Shown piece after piece: positions 17,398 to 28,373 of a stretch of DNA of 64,000 nt (positions are counted from its first letter, which is position 1; each line of letters starts with the position of its first letter). Source of the stretch: Geomonas oryzae (lineage in GTDB: Bacteria; Desulfobacterota; Desulfuromonadia; Geobacterales; Geobacteraceae); NCBI RefSeq assembly GCF_004117875.1, contig NZ_RAHW01000009.1, positions 62,001 through 126,000 of the forward strand, in the 5' to 3' direction. Under the pieces are notes generated by a model. The model was given only the letters and a program-made list of their open reading frames with translations, searched no databases and was not told the DNA's origin. Both the position numbers and the translations under genes were made by a program.

Positions 17398-18159
17398 CTA
17401 CCGGTAGCTGTCCCAAAAAAGCTTCGCCGTCACCGCGAGCACCGAAGTGATGAACACCGGTCTCACGAACCTCGTCCCCTTTTTGATCACGAGCTTCGCA
17501 CCGATCCTTGCCCCTGCCGCCTGTCCGGCCCCCATGAGAAGCCCCGCGCCGAAGAGCACGTGCCCCCCCGCCACGAACACCACCAGCGAGACGATGTTGC
17601 TCACGAAGTTGAAGAGCTTGGTGTACCCGGTCCCCTTGCGCATGTCGAAGCCCAAGCCGAGCATGATGGCGATGACCCAGAACGAGCCGGTGCCCGGTCC
17701 GAGGAAGCCGTCGTAAAAGCCGAGCCCCAGGCCGGCAATGCCGTAGAAGAGGCGGCGCGGCAGGCGCGGGTGCACCTCTTCGGCGCCGAGCCTCGGCGTG
17801 AAGATGGTGTAGCAGAGGATCGCGAGCAGCAGGAACGGGATGCACTTCTTCAGAAATCCCGGGTCGATCTGCTGCACGGTGTAGGAGCCGAGGATGGCGC
17901 CCACGGTGGTCCAGATGACGCCGGGAAGCGCGTCGCGCAGGTTCACCGTTCCCGCCTTTACGAAGTGGAACATGGCGCTGCAGGAACCGAAGGACGCCTG
18001 CAGCTTGTTGGTGCCGAGCGCGGTCTGCGGGGGAAGTCCCATGCCGAGGAGGACCGGAATGGTGATAAGGCCGCCGCCACCGGCGATGGAATCGATCAGT
18101 CCGGCAACCGCGCCGGTGAGAAAAAGAATGGGGAAAAGGATCGGGGAGAGCTCGGTCAT
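17398..18159 (-). CDS. TSUP (TauE/SafE, YfcA-like) membrane transporter
   Basis: 253 residues with about eight hydrophobic helices. The duplicated TSUP signature is visible: GLIDSIAGGGGLITIPVLL in the first half and GFYDGFLGPGTGSFW in the second, with the ALGTNKLQ motif between. TSUP proteins export or import sulfonates, sulfite or other small anions; the substrate here is unknown. Its ATGA overlap with the upstream 715-aa gene indicates co-translation. Confidence 0.88.
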   Translation of the reverse strand: MTELSPILFPILFLTGAVAGLIDSIAGGGGLITIPVLLGMGLPPQTALGTNKLQASFGSCSAMFHFVKAGTVNLRDALPGVIWTTVGAILGSYTVQQIDPGFLKKCIPFLLLAILCYTIFTPRLGAEEVHPRLPRRLFYGIAGLGLGFYDGFLGPGTGSFWVIAIMLGLGFDMRKGTGYTKLFNFVSNIVSLVVFVAGGHVLFGAGLLMGAGQAAGARIGAKLVIKKGTRFVRPVFITSVLAVTAKLFWDSYR

Positions 18160-20303
18160 GCCGGTTCCCCCTCTGCGACGACGCGCGAGGCGATGCGCGC
18201 CTGGTAAGCCTTAAAGGTCTGCTTTGCTACGGATACTGCCAAGGGAATCTCCTTCAGTGCTGTCGATGGGTCGGCCATGGCCTGCGCTACGTGGTACATC
18301 CGCTGCCAGGCGATGGGCGCCTGCGGCGAGGATTTAAGCCAGAGCGCCTGCAGAACCAGCCGGTCCACCAGGGTTTGACGTTTCTGCTCCAGTAACTGAT
18401 CGCACAGCCGCTCGATGACGGCCGTCACATTTCCAATGCTGCCGGGGTTCGTGCCGACGATCACGCGCGTCACCGCACTCCCCTCTTCCTTCCATCCCCC
18501 GAATAGGGCGCGGTAGCGGCACCACTCCCCGGACTCTTCAAGCGAGGCGATCTGCTCCGCGGGTTCGAGGAGAAGCGGCGTGTTCTCGGCTATTTCCTCA
18601 AGCATCGCTTCAAGTTCGCGTCCGGCGTCCAGCGGCGCCGCCTTCCAGCGGTTGCACCCGAGTATCTCGGCCAGCCTGACCAGCCAATGCCCGGGCGCCC
18701 TCCCCTGCTCGTTGCCAAGGGCAAGGGCATGCGCGATGCGCAGGTCGAGATAGGCGAGACTCGAGTCGATAGAGCAGCCGCGGTTTCGTGCGGCGGCAAT
18801 GAAGGCGTCCCGCTCGGTCTCGGAAGAGAGGCGAGTCAACGTGCACTCGGCCACCCCTGCGCCTTCCTGCAGCGAAAGGGTGCAGCCTGCGTGGCCGCCG
18901 GCGTCGGGAGCTACGGCGTAGAAGAGCTGGTTTCCGGCACCGTCGAGGGGGCCGGCAAGGACGCTGACCTCCGCGGGGGCGGGCATGTGCGCGCAGGCAA
19001 CCCGCGCCTTTCTGGCATTACCGATGGCCTCGTCGATACAGCCGCGCACAGGGTCGTCGAACCAGTTGCGCGTGACGATGAGACGGCTGAGCGTCTCTGG
19101 GGTGATGCTCCCCCCCTCGACCGCGGCGAGCATGCGGGCGACGCCCCGCGACAGTTCCGTATCACCGTTATAAAGAAACAGCGCGGCGACGTCGCGCAGA
19201 AGCGGAGTGTCCGCGCTGAGCATCTCCCAGACAAGACCGGGTAGCATCTCGGCGTCGCTCAAGGCGAAGAGCCCGAGCATCTCGTCGGCGCCATCGAAAG
19301 GCGAAACCAGACCGGACGCGGCGAAACGCTTCATGACGCCTGGGAGAAACGGCTCACCCACCTCTTGCGGGAAAGTGCCGCCCGAAACCATGCGCTCCAG
19401 TTCGGGCATGAGCGGCACGCGCGCCCGGGCGAAAACGGCGATCACGTCGTGCTGCAGCGCCGCCGGGGCGTCGTCGTGAAAAACGCGCGACAAAAGCGCC
19501 CTTTGCAGCCTTTGCATCTGCTGCCTGGCCCCTGGGCTCCCCCCTTGAGCCTCGACGGTGTAGAAGTCGAGGGTATGCCGCAAAAGCCTTAGCGCGGCGG
19601 CACGCTCCGGGGCTTCATCGGGATCTTCGGAAAAGCCGGCAAGAAGGGCCGCCAGCTCCTCGCATGCCGCCGGGTTCACCAGCAGGTGCCGGTGCAGTTC
19701 CTCGCGCAGGGCGAGGGTGACGGCCACGGATGCATCCTCCCCGGTCTGGAGGGAAAGCTCCAAGAGCCGCTCGATCCCGTTCAGCGCCTTGCCCGCGTCG
19801 GGCCGCACACGCGAACCGCAGAGCCTGCCGTCATGTTTGAGGGACTCCCTAAGCGAGCTTTCCAGGTCGGGCGACGGCATGGCGCGGAAGAACAGCTGGC
19901 CCGGGAGCGGGAAAGGCTTCCCGCGGTAGGGCCTGCCGTCGACAAGTTCGCGCACCTCGCCGTAATGCCGCTGCAGGCGTTCAAACCAGTCGGGACGCGA
20001 GTTGAGGGAATGGACGCAGAAGTCGAGGAGTTCGTCGGCGTAGGGGGCCTGGTAGCTTACGGGATCGAGGTGCGGACCGCTGAAGGGACCCTCGTCGTCG
20101 AGGGAGAGGTGCATCTGCGCTCTGTGCCGCATCTGCCCGTCGACCACCAGGAAGACGACACGGCGGCAGTCGCACGCGGGTCGCGTGCAGAAACACTCCA
20201 GGAAGGTGTATCTCCCCTGCGGGATCCGGCCGCTTTTGTGCGCGACCTCCAGGGTCATGACAGGCGCCTGCGCGCCGGGAAAGATCTGCTGGAAAGGCTT
20301 CAT
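18156..20303 (-). CDS. large conserved hypothetical protein with N-terminal Cys cluster
   Basis: 715 residues, soluble. The N-terminus has a beta-rich segment and a CFCTRPACDC cluster (CxCx4CxC, about residues 38-47) that could bind zinc. The rest is predominantly alpha-helical with HEAT-like stretches (for example LLRDVAALFLYNGDTELS). No enzyme motif is recognised. The start has a ribosome site (AAAGGGG) and lies 18 bp past gmhB. The gene is locked to the TSUP transporter by ATGA. Function unknown. Confidence 0.6.
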   Translation of the reverse strand: MKPFQQIFPGAQAPVMTLEVAHKSGRIPQGRYTFLECFCTRPACDCRRVVFLVVDGQMRHRAQMHLSLDDEGPFSGPHLDPVSYQAPYADELLDFCVHSLNSRPDWFERLQRHYGEVRELVDGRPYRGKPFPLPGQLFFRAMPSPDLESSLRESLKHDGRLCGSRVRPDAGKALNGIERLLELSLQTGEDASVAVTLALREELHRHLLVNPAACEELAALLAGFSEDPDEAPERAAALRLLRHTLDFYTVEAQGGSPGARQQMQRLQRALLSRVFHDDAPAALQHDVIAVFARARVPLMPELERMVSGGTFPQEVGEPFLPGVMKRFAASGLVSPFDGADEMLGLFALSDAEMLPGLVWEMLSADTPLLRDVAALFLYNGDTELSRGVARMLAAVEGGSITPETLSRLIVTRNWFDDPVRGCIDEAIGNARKARVACAHMPAPAEVSVLAGPLDGAGNQLFYAVAPDAGGHAGCTLSLQEGAGVAECTLTRLSSETERDAFIAAARNRGCSIDSSLAYLDLRIAHALALGNEQGRAPGHWLVRLAEILGCNRWKAAPLDAGRELEAMLEEIAENTPLLLEPAEQIASLEESGEWCRYRALFGGWKEEGSAVTRVIVGTNPGSIGNVTAVIERLCDQLLEQKRQTLVDRLVLQALWLKSSPQAPIAWQRMYHVAQAMADPSTALKEIPLAVSVAKQTFKAYQARIASRVVAEGEPA

Positions 20304-20321
20304 GGTCAGGCCCCTTTGCCT

Positions 20322-20906
20322 TTAGCGCCCGGGGCGTTTCCCCTTCCCCTCCCGCTCGTAGATCGCCTCGACCGCTTCCTGCAGGCCCGGGTAGGCGAAC
20401 ACCCCGTCCGGGAGCCTGGCGGAGTCTGCGGCGCCGTACCCCGTCTGCACCATGAGGGAGGTGCACCCGGCGTTCAGTCCGGCCTCGATGTCTCCCAGCT
20501 TGTCACCGATCATGTAGGAGCCGGAGAGGTCGATATCCAGGTCGAGCGCCGCCTGCTGCAGCATGCCCGGGAGGGGCTTTCGGCAGCTGCAATCGACGCG
20601 GTAGTCGCCCACCGCATGTTCCGGGTGATGCGGGCAGAAATAGCACGCCTCGATGGTGATGCCGAAGCTGCTTAGTTCCTCGTGCATCTTGTCGTGGATC
20701 GCGTGCAGCGCCGCCTCGTCGTAGAGCCCGCGCCCGATGCCGGACTGGTTCGTGACGACGACCAGGAGAAAGCCGGCGTCCTTCAGGCGCTGCAGCGCGT
20801 AGGGGACGCCCGGGATGAGGCGGAAATCCTCCACACGGCTTAGATACTGCACCTCTTCGTTGATGGTCCCGTCCCTGTCGAGAAAAACCGCCCGATGCTT
20901 GCCCAT
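20322..20906 (-). CDS. gmhB: D-glycero-beta-D-manno-heptose 1,7-bisphosphate 7-phosphatase
   Basis: 194 residues of the HAD family. Motif I is FLDRDGTIN (nucleophile and acid Asp), motif II VVTNQSGIGRG, and motif III/IV CRKPLPGM and MIGDKLGDIEAG. A CPHHPE...CSC zinc-binding set is present, as in GmhB. It dephosphorylates the heptose bisphosphate intermediate in ADP-heptose synthesis for LPS core. Next to gmhA and a glycosyltransferase, this forms an LPS-core cluster. Confidence 0.93.
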   Translation of the reverse strand: MGKHRAVFLDRDGTINEEVQYLSRVEDFRLIPGVPYALQRLKDAGFLLVVVTNQSGIGRGLYDEAALHAIHDKMHEELSSFGITIEACYFCPHHPEHAVGDYRVDCSCRKPLPGMLQQAALDLDIDLSGSYMIGDKLGDIEAGLNAGCTSLMVQTGYGAADSARLPDGVFAYPGLQEAVEAIYEREGKGKRPGR

Positions 20907-20939
20907 GATGCCCGGCCCTTCCGGCTCGTCAGCCGCCTT

Positions 20940-21509
20940 TTAAAGAAACAACCCGCGCTCAACGAGGTCGCAGATGATGTGGATCATGGTGATATGCCCC
21001 TCCTGGATACGGGGCGTGTCGCTACTGGGGACGATCAGGGAGAGTTCGGCCACCCCCTTGATGCTGCCGCCGTCCTTGCCCAGAAGCGCCACGGTCCGGC
21101 ACCCAAGGCGCCTCGCCGCCTCAAGGGCGAGCTGCACGTTGGGCGAATTGCCGCTCGTCGAAATGCCGACGACGACGTCCCCGGGACGTCCGTGCGCCTC
21201 GACCTGGCGGGCGAAGATCTGTTCGAAGCCGTAGTCGTTGCCGATCGCGGTGAGGATCGAGGTGTCGGTGCTGAGCGCTATGGCGGGGAGCGCGCGGCGC
21301 TCCAGCTTGAAACGTCCTACTATCTCGGCGACGAAATGCTGGGCATCCGCTGCGGAGCCGCCGTTGCCCATGACGATGAGTTTGCGCCCGTCCTTCAACG
21401 CCTCGGTCAAAAGGGAAACGGCGCTCTCTATGGCGGGAGTAAGGTCCCTTTCGAGCGCCGTCATGACCTGGTTGTGGGCCTGGAGCTGGCCCCTGATCTC
21501 GTCTTTCAT
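20940..21509 (-). CDS. gmhA: sedoheptulose-7-phosphate isomerase
   Basis: 189 residues with a SIS fold: [16 protein letters not shown] and [11 protein letters not shown] are the phosphosugar loops, and the His-containing [11 protein letters not shown] closes the active site. It converts sedoheptulose 7-phosphate to D-glycero-D-manno-heptose 7-phosphate. The start at 21509 is chosen because GGAGGGACG precedes it and it gives the usual family length; an upstream ATG at 21545 has no ribosome site. Confidence 0.94.
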   Translation of the reverse strand: MKDEIRGQLQAHNQVMTALERDLTPAIESAVSLLTEALKDGRKLIVMGNGGSAADAQHFVAEIVGRFKLERRALPAIALSTDTSILTAIGNDYGFEQIFARQVEAHGRPGDVVVGISTSGNSPNVQLALEAARRLGCRTVALLGKDGGSIKGVAELSLIVPSSDTPRIQEGHITMIHIICDLVERGLFL

Positions 21510-21545
21510 CGTCCCTCCGACTTTTTGTGTGCTGACAAGCGCCAT

Positions 21546-22559
21546 CTAGTGGGCGCGCGATTTGATCCGCTCGGCAAGCTGTGAAAACGACAGGTACTGC
21601 TCGCTCCACGGCAGGACAAGCCCGTCTACCGCGATCACCGGTTTCGTGCCGGGAGAAGCGGCGAGGAGCTTCTCGTAAAGGCGGCGTTTCATGCCGTCCA
21701 GGGCGATGCGCGGCAACGGCACCAGTTTCACGTTTTCATGCAGCGTGGCAAGCCCCTGCTGCCGGGCCTGCTGATGCAGCGCGAAAGGAAGGAGCACCGT
21801 GTAACAGTCGCCGTGCCGGGCTCCCTCCACCAGGAGTTCCAGCTTCTGCTCGAGAAGCGAAGCCTCGACCCCCTTTGGAACGTAGACGAGGAAGTTGTCC
21901 CCCTCCCCCCAGCGCTCCTTGAAAAGGGAGATGCTCCGCAAAAGGGTCTCGCGGCGGCGCTCAAGGGAACCAAGCGGCGCCTCGTCGTGGTGGCTCACCA
22001 GGGGACCGGGGACCTGCACGGTGCGGAAACCTTCGGAGCAGGCCCGCATGGTGAAGTCCTTAAGACACCAGGCTCCGCCGTCCATCCCTTCGTCGAACCC
22101 TCCGATCTTGCCGTAGAGTTCACGGCGCACGGCCATGGCGGCGAAGGAGCCGCTGACCACCTCGCGCGGAAGGTCGCAGGGGTCGCCCGGGTCGAGGCAG
22201 GGAAGCAGTATCCCCGCATCGGCATGGGTGTGGGCGAACTGCAAGAGCGGCTCGAACCACCCATGCTTTACTATGCTGGTGCTGCGCATCAGGGCCAGAA
22301 ACGGCGCCTCGGAACTCTCAAAACCGCGGTTTGCGGCACGCACGAACCCGATGTTGCTGTCGTCGCGCATCAAAAGGGCGCGCTCGTCCAGAGCGTCGGC
22401 AAACTCCTGCAACATCCTCTCGGTGTCGCGCTCTGAGCCGCAATCCACGATGATGAAGCGGGCGTTCGGTGTGTGGTTGATCAGGTTGACCAGGCAGTTT
22501 CGAGTCTCTTCGGGCCGGTTCCAAACGGGTATGATGACGTCTACGATAGCGTCGGTCAT
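21546..22559 (-). CDS. family 2 glycosyltransferase
   Basis: 337 residues. The GT-A fold begins with VDVIIPVWNRPEETRNCL. The nucleotide-sugar region carries DSNIGFVRAANRGFE; the usual DXD position reads LMRSTSIV, so the metal-binding motif is altered. KIGGFDEGMDGGAWCLKDF and VSHHDEA are typical of the family. It probably adds a sugar to LPS core or a surface glycan, being next to gmhA and gmhB. Ribosome site AGAGGGATTTTC. Confidence 0.85.
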   Translation of the reverse strand: MTDAIVDVIIPVWNRPEETRNCLVNLINHTPNARFIIVDCGSERDTERMLQEFADALDERALLMRDDSNIGFVRAANRGFESSEAPFLALMRSTSIVKHGWFEPLLQFAHTHADAGILLPCLDPGDPCDLPREVVSGSFAAMAVRRELYGKIGGFDEGMDGGAWCLKDFTMRACSEGFRTVQVPGPLVSHHDEAPLGSLERRRETLLRSISLFKERWGEGDNFLVYVPKGVEASLLEQKLELLVEGARHGDCYTVLLPFALHQQARQQGLATLHENVKLVPLPRIALDGMKRRLYEKLLAASPGTKPVIAVDGLVLPWSEQYLSFSQLAERIKSRAH

Positions 22560-22603
22560 GAAAATCCCTCTGGTAGAAACGGCGGATTGGAGCGCGATCC
22601 GGC

Positions 22604-23749
<1,146 letters not shown>

Positions 23750-23799
23750 TTAGCTGATAGCGCAATGAAACACTGGACGTATACTGCGTCATTCTACCG

Positions 23800-23828
23800 T
23801 TGCTTTTGCGATTAAATTATATTATCAT
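23800..23828 (+). promoter_or_regulatory. putative sigma-70 promoter of ppiD
   Basis: TTGCTT (23800-23805), a 17-bp spacer and TATCAT (23823-23828) in an AT-rich stretch between the divergent mreB and ppiD genes. Confidence 0.45.
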
Positions 23829-23889
23829 TCGCGTCTCTTGATCTAATCTAATGGCGTCAATTATATGTGTGCAAAGGAGCCGAACCCGA

Positions 23890-25467
23890 ATGCTAGGCGT
23901 AATGAGGAAGTATAAGCAGTCGATCGTCATCAAGATCGTCTTTGTCGTCATCGTTCTCTCTTTCATAGGAACCATCTTCCTGGTCTGGGGTAAAGGTGGC
24001 GACGGTCAGCGCGGCGGCAAAGGTTATGCGGCGTCTGTCAACGGCACGAAGATCAGCCTGGACGAGTTCCAGAAGAGCTACTACCGCACCCGCGGGCTCT
24101 ATGAGCAGATCTACGGCAAAACCCTCACTCCCGAGATGGAAAAACAGATGGGGATCAAGAAGCTCACCATCGACACCCTTATCGACAACGTGCTCATCTT
24201 CGACGAAGCGAAGAAGATGGGCGTGAAGGTGAACAAGGACGAGGTCGCGGCCGAGATCGCCAAGATCCCCGCCTTCCAGAACAACGGTGCTTTCGACTTC
24301 AACCTCTACCAGCAGACCCTCAAGGCGAACCGGCTCACCCCGAAGGAGTTCGAGGAAGCGCAGGAGCAGGAGATGCTGCTTGCCAAGGCGCGCAACAAGG
24401 TGAAGATGGGTGCCACGGTTACCGACGCCGAAGTGAAGGACGCCTTCAAGAAACAAAACGACAAGGTCGACCTCGCCTACGTCTCCTTCTCCCCCGCCGA
24501 CGTCAAGGGAGGCATCAAGCTGACCGACCAGGAGCTGACCGCCTACCTGCAGGATCACCAGAACGAGTTCAAGACCCCGGAGCAGGTCTCCGTGGCCTAC
24601 ACCGTGGTAAGCCCGGCCCAGGAGGCAGGCAAGGTGACCGTCACCCCGGAAGAGGCGCAGACCTACTACCAGAAGAACATCGACCGCTACCAGGGCAAGG
24701 GGGGCATCCTTCCCTTCTCCGAGGTGAAGGATCAGGCCACCGCGGACGCCCAGAAGCAGAAAGCTGCCAAAGAGGCGTACGAGAAAGCGGCCGAGACGGC
24801 CAACAAGTTCAAAGCGACCGGCGACCTCGACGCCGCTGCAAAAGCCCTCGGCAGCAAGGTGGAGAAGACCGCGCTCTTCACCGCCAAGGCCCCGGCGGCC
24901 GCACTTGCCGGCGAAAACGAAGTGATCGCCCGCTCCTTCGCCATCAAGCAGGGTGAACTGGGCGGCCCGGTGGAAACCGCCAAAGGGATCTACCTCATCA
25001 AGGTGCTGGACAAGAAACCGGCTGCCGTCCCCCCGCTGGCTCAGATCAAGTCGGCAGTGGAGGCGAAAGCGGTCGAGGCGAAAGCGGCCGAACTCGCGAA
25101 GAAGAAGGCCGGGGAGGCGCTGCAGCAGCTCGCCAAGGGTGGCGCCGCCAAGTCCACCGGCAGCTTCGGCTACGCAGCGACCGGCGCCGTGCCGACCATC
25201 GGCACCTCGCCGGAGCTCATGGAAGCAGCCTTCACGCTCACCGCTCCGAACCAGGCGGCAAAACAGCCCTTCAAGGTGGGTGACCGCTGGTACGCGGTGA
25301 GCCTCAAGTCCCGCACCGAGGCGCCTCTTGCCGACCTCGCCGCCAAGGCCCCCGGCATCAAGGCCGCCCTCCTCCCGAAGAAGCAGCAGGAGGTGCTCGA
25401 GAAGTGGGTCAAGGGTCTGCGCGACAAGGCCAAGATCGATATCAACCCGCTGGTGCTGCAGGACTAA
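23890..25467 (+). CDS. ppiD: PpiD-like membrane-anchored foldase (SurA_N / parvulin)
   Basis: 525 residues. An N-terminal membrane anchor (about 17-39) leaves the rest in the periplasm. A SurA_N-type region (about 50-180, beginning YAASVNGTKISLDEFQKSYY) follows, then a diverged parvulin domain ending QGELGGPVETAKGIYLIKVLDKK. PpiD helps outer-membrane and secreted proteins leave the Sec channel. The ATG at 23890 follows CAAAGGAG at 10 bp spacing; the next Met (23902) is also possible. The peptidyl-prolyl isomerase residues are poorly conserved, as in many PpiD proteins. Confidence 0.82.
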   Translation: MLGVMRKYKQSIVIKIVFVVIVLSFIGTIFLVWGKGGDGQRGGKGYAASVNGTKISLDEFQKSYYRTRGLYEQIYGKTLTPEMEKQMGIKKLTIDTLIDNVLIFDEAKKMGVKVNKDEVAAEIAKIPAFQNNGAFDFNLYQQTLKANRLTPKEFEEAQEQEMLLAKARNKVKMGATVTDAEVKDAFKKQNDKVDLAYVSFSPADVKGGIKLTDQELTAYLQDHQNEFKTPEQVSVAYTVVSPAQEAGKVTVTPEEAQTYYQKNIDRYQGKGGILPFSEVKDQATADAQKQKAAKEAYEKAAETANKFKATGDLDAAAKALGSKVEKTALFTAKAPAAALAGENEVIARSFAIKQGELGGPVETAKGIYLIKVLDKKPAAVPPLAQIKSAVEAKAVEAKAAELAKKKAGEALQQLAKGGAAKSTGSFGYAATGAVPTIGTSPELMEAAFTLTAPNQAAKQPFKVGDRWYAVSLKSRTEAPLADLAAKAPGIKAALLPKKQQEVLEKWVKGLRDKAKIDINPLVLQD

Positions 25468-25579
25468 CGGGTCAAGCGGAAGCGTCAACAGCTTTCAAGT
25501 GTGAGGTGGAGGGTGCAAGGTGCACTCTTCACCTTTCACTTTTCACGCTCAAGGCGAACCATAAAAGGAGAATGCACCA

Positions 25580-26473
25580 ATGACTACACCGGTACTCAAC
25601 ACTGACTTCCCCGGCCTGAAGCTTGCCGCACGCGGGAAGGTGCGCGACATCTACGACCTCGGGGAGACGCTGCTCATCGTCACCACCGACAGGATCTCCG
25701 CGTTCGACGTCATCATGAACGAAGGGATCCCCAACAAGGGTTACGTGCTGACCCAGATCTCCGCCTACTGGTTCCGCCAAATGGAAGGCATCATCAAGAA
25801 CCACATCATCTCCACCGATGTGGCCGATTTCCCCAAGGAGTGCCAGCCCTACGCCGAGACCCTTAAAGGCCGCTCCATGTGGGTGAAGAAGGCGAAGCCG
25901 CTGGCCGCCGAGTGCATCGTGCGCGGCTACATCTCCGGCTCCGGCTGGAAGGACTACCAGAAAACCGGCTCCATCTGCGGCATCAAGCTCCCCGAGGGGC
26001 TCAAGGAAAGCGACCGCCTGCCGCAGCCGATCTTCACCCCCTCGACCAAGGCCGAGCTCGGCACCCACGACGAGAACATCTCTTTCGAAGAGATGTGCAA
26101 CATCTGCGGCAAAGAGATCTCCGAGAAGGTGCGCGACGTGACGCTCAAGATCTACGAGAAGGCCCGCGACCTGGCCGACGAGAAAGGGATCATCATCGCC
26201 GACACCAAGTTCGAGTACGGCATCTACGACGGCGAACTGATCATCATCGACGAGTGCATGACCCCGGACTCCAGCCGCTTCTGGCCCAAGGAGAGCTACA
26301 AGCCGGGCGGCCCGCAGCCTTCCTTCGACAAGCAGTTCCTGAGGGACTACCTGGAGACCCTGGACTGGGGCAAGACCGCCCCTGCCCCGCCGCTTCCCGC
26401 CGAGATCGTACAGAAGACCGGCGAGAAGTACATGGAAGCACTGGTCAAGCTGACCGGGATGAAGGCGCCCTAG
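25580..26473 (+). CDS. purC: phosphoribosylaminoimidazole-succinocarboxamide synthase
   Basis: 297 residues. [12 protein letters not shown] is the SAICAR synthetase ATP-binding start, followed by [26 protein letters not shown] and the metal/active-site segment [17 protein letters not shown]. It joins CAIR and aspartate in purine synthesis. Length matches the long bacterial form. Ribosome site AAAAGGAG. The 112-bp gap before it has direct GTGxAGGTG / CACCTTTCAC pairs that could form a weak hairpin. Confidence 0.96.
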   Translation: MTTPVLNTDFPGLKLAARGKVRDIYDLGETLLIVTTDRISAFDVIMNEGIPNKGYVLTQISAYWFRQMEGIIKNHIISTDVADFPKECQPYAETLKGRSMWVKKAKPLAAECIVRGYISGSGWKDYQKTGSICGIKLPEGLKESDRLPQPIFTPSTKAELGTHDENISFEEMCNICGKEISEKVRDVTLKIYEKARDLADEKGIIIADTKFEYGIYDGELIIIDECMTPDSSRFWPKESYKPGGPQPSFDKQFLRDYLETLDWGKTAPAPPLPAEIVQKTGEKYMEALVKLTGMKAP

Positions 26474-26505
26474 CCTGCAGACCAGGACCGGCTTTGGGAT
26501 AAAAA

Positions 26506-26542
26506 AAGGCCCCGACATCGTTTCCGATGCGGGGCCTTTTCC
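26506..26542 (+). terminator. Rho-independent terminator of purC
   Basis: AAGGCCCCG-a-CATCG and CGATG-CGGGGCCTTTT pair with one bulged base and a 4-nt loop (26506-26540), followed by TTTTCC. A-rich on the left side, so it can also stop leftward transcription. Confidence 0.85.
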
Positions 26543-26639
26543 TTTCCGTCCGGCAAGGTTCTCAGGAGAATTCCGGGGGACGCGGAGTGCAGTTGCCTGC
26601 GAAGCGCTGCGCTACCCCTAACGCCCCCCCCTTTGCCTT

Positions 26640-26996
26640 CTACCCTATCATCTTCGCCAGTCGCGCCCTTTCCTTGGTAAGACGCGCCTCGCCGTCCTCC
26701 AGCGCCTTCAGAAGGTTCTTCTTGGCGCCGTAGGCCATGTCCTTGCCGCGGTCCAGGATCTCGGCGGCGCGCTCGCCCATCGCCTCGGCCATGTCGGTCA
26801 CCTGCTCGGTGAAATCCTCAACGGCCTCGAGCGCCTCCTCCCCTTTGCGCCGCGCCTTCTTAGCGTAGCGTGAGAGGTCCTTGCGGGTTTTCTGGCCGCT
26901 TTGCGGCGCGTACAAAAGCGCGACCCCCGCGCCGATGATGCCGCCTGCCAAGAGCATGAGCGCTCCAACCATCACCTTGTTATCCCGATCGGCCAT
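26640..26996 (-). CDS. YtxH domain protein
   Basis: 118 residues starting at the ATG at 26996 (AAAGGAGGAGGGGCC site). An N-terminal glycine-rich membrane helix (MLLAGGIIGAGVALLYAPQ) with the SGQKTRKDL junction typical of YtxH proteins is followed by a long charged helix. The family is linked to the envelope and stress; the mechanism is unknown. A second, shorter YtxH gene lies at 31705-31935. Confidence 0.82.
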   Translation of the reverse strand: MADRDNKVMVGALMLLAGGIIGAGVALLYAPQSGQKTRKDLSRYAKKARRKGEEALEAVEDFTEQVTDMAEAMGERAAEILDRGKDMAYGAKKNLLKALEDGEARLTKERARLAKMIG

Positions 26997-27166
26997 GGCC
27001 CCTCCTCCTTTGGGTGTGTTGTTTTGTTGTTCAAGGGAACATCCAAATACTACCCGATGGTGAGGCTTTGCCAAGTGAACTTCTCATTATTGCTTTGAAC
27101 AGGGTATTGAACCGTGTATATTTGAACCGTTGCAACAATGCCAATCTAGCTCTCCAAGAGGAAAAC

Positions 27167-28270
27167 ATGGATCAAAAATACGACGTACTTATCGTCGGTG
27201 GCGGCCCAGGCGGCGTAGCTGCGGCGTACCTCTGCCACAAGCATGGGCTCACGCATCTGCTCATCGAGTCCGGCAAGGCGATCTTCCAGGGAATCGCCAA
27301 CACCTACCCCGAAGGGAAGAACGTCTACCCGTCAAAACCCAAGGAAAACCCCGAACCGTTCCTGGTCGAGGAACTCCGCCCGCCCGACAAGCCGGTCACC
27401 GTGGAGAAGTACATCCAGTACGTGCAGCACTTCGTCCAGCACGAGGGTTTGAACGTACTTACCGAGACCCAGTTCGAGAACATAGAGGACGGGCGCGACC
27501 ACCTGAAGGTGCACACCTCGCGCGGCACCTTCCAGACGAAAAAGGTGCTCTTAGCTTTCGGCAGTTCCATCCCGAAGGAGCTCTCGGTGTACGGCGACGC
27601 GAAGATGGTGGCGAAGACCCTCGACGACCCGAAGAAGTACATCGGCAAGCGCACCCTGGTTATCGGAGGGGGCAACTCGGCGGCCGACGTGATCATCTCC
27701 ATCCTCAAGGAGAAGAGGAGCGCGAACGACAAGGAGCCGGTCTACTGGGCGCACGTCGCCGAGACCTTCGACGTGAACAAGGAGACCGCGCAGCGCCTGG
27801 GTGAGGAGATCCTTCTGGGTGGGAACATAAGGCTTTTGCCGGGCGCCACGCCTAGGATCGGCGAGGTGGACGACGAGGGGGTCGACCGGCTGGTGATCAG
27901 GGTCAGCGAAGACAAGATCGCCGGCGGCATCGAGCGCTACCACGCCATGAGTTTTCCGATGAAGAACGTCATCGCCTGCATCGGCAGCCAGGGTCCCACC
28001 ACCATCTACGACAAGATCGGGGTGCAGACCATCGCCTGCGCCGAGGGGGTCTGCCAGGTCGCCAAGGAAGGAGACCGGCTGCTGCTGCTCACCTCCGACT
28101 TCGAGTCGACCAGAAAGGGGGTCTACGTGATCGGCGGTGCGATCTCCCCTTCCTACATGCGCATCAGCAAGGGGGCCATCCAGGAGGAGCGCCACCCGAA
28201 CCTGATCTACACCGCTGTGAACGACGCCCATCACGTCATCGAGGCGGTCGTCAAGAAGCTGAAGAAATAG
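27167..28270 (+). CDS. FAD/NAD(P)-dependent oxidoreductase, thioredoxin-reductase-like
   Basis: 367 residues. DVLIVGGGPGGVAAAYLC is the FAD Rossmann motif; TLVIGGGNSAADVI is the NAD(P)H motif; GVYVIGGAISPSY is the C-terminal FAD box. The redox-active CxxC of thioredoxin reductase is absent, so it is closer to YpdA/ferredoxin-NADP reductase-like or a flavin reductase of unknown partner. The ATG at 27167 follows AGAGGAAAAC. Confidence 0.75.
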   Translation: MDQKYDVLIVGGGPGGVAAAYLCHKHGLTHLLIESGKAIFQGIANTYPEGKNVYPSKPKENPEPFLVEELRPPDKPVTVEKYIQYVQHFVQHEGLNVLTETQFENIEDGRDHLKVHTSRGTFQTKKVLLAFGSSIPKELSVYGDAKMVAKTLDDPKKYIGKRTLVIGGGNSAADVIISILKEKRSANDKEPVYWAHVAETFDVNKETAQRLGEEILLGGNIRLLPGATPRIGEVDDEGVDRLVIRVSEDKIAGGIERYHAMSFPMKNVIACIGSQGPTTIYDKIGVQTIACAEGVCQVAKEGDRLLLLTSDFESTRKGVYVIGGAISPSYMRISKGAIQEERHPNLIYTAVNDAHHVIEAVVKKLKK

Positions 28271-28321
28271 CGGGAAGCAAACGTCAAGCGGACACTACGC
28301 CGATACCAGAGCAGACACGAC

Positions 28322-28348
28322 AAAGGGGAGCCGATTCGGCTCCCCTTT
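28322..28348. terminator. bidirectional terminator
   Basis: A near-perfect 27-nt palindrome: AAAGGGGAGCCGA (28322-28334), one loop base, TCGGCTCCCCTTT (28336-28348). It lies between two converging genes and can terminate both. Confidence 0.85.
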
Positions 28349-28373
28349 GCAATTTGATCGAGTAATCCAAGTA

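Noticed and set aside
25468-25579. Regulatory RNA before purC
   Set aside because: Repeated GTGxAGGTG words can pair weakly, but no known purine riboswitch core is present.
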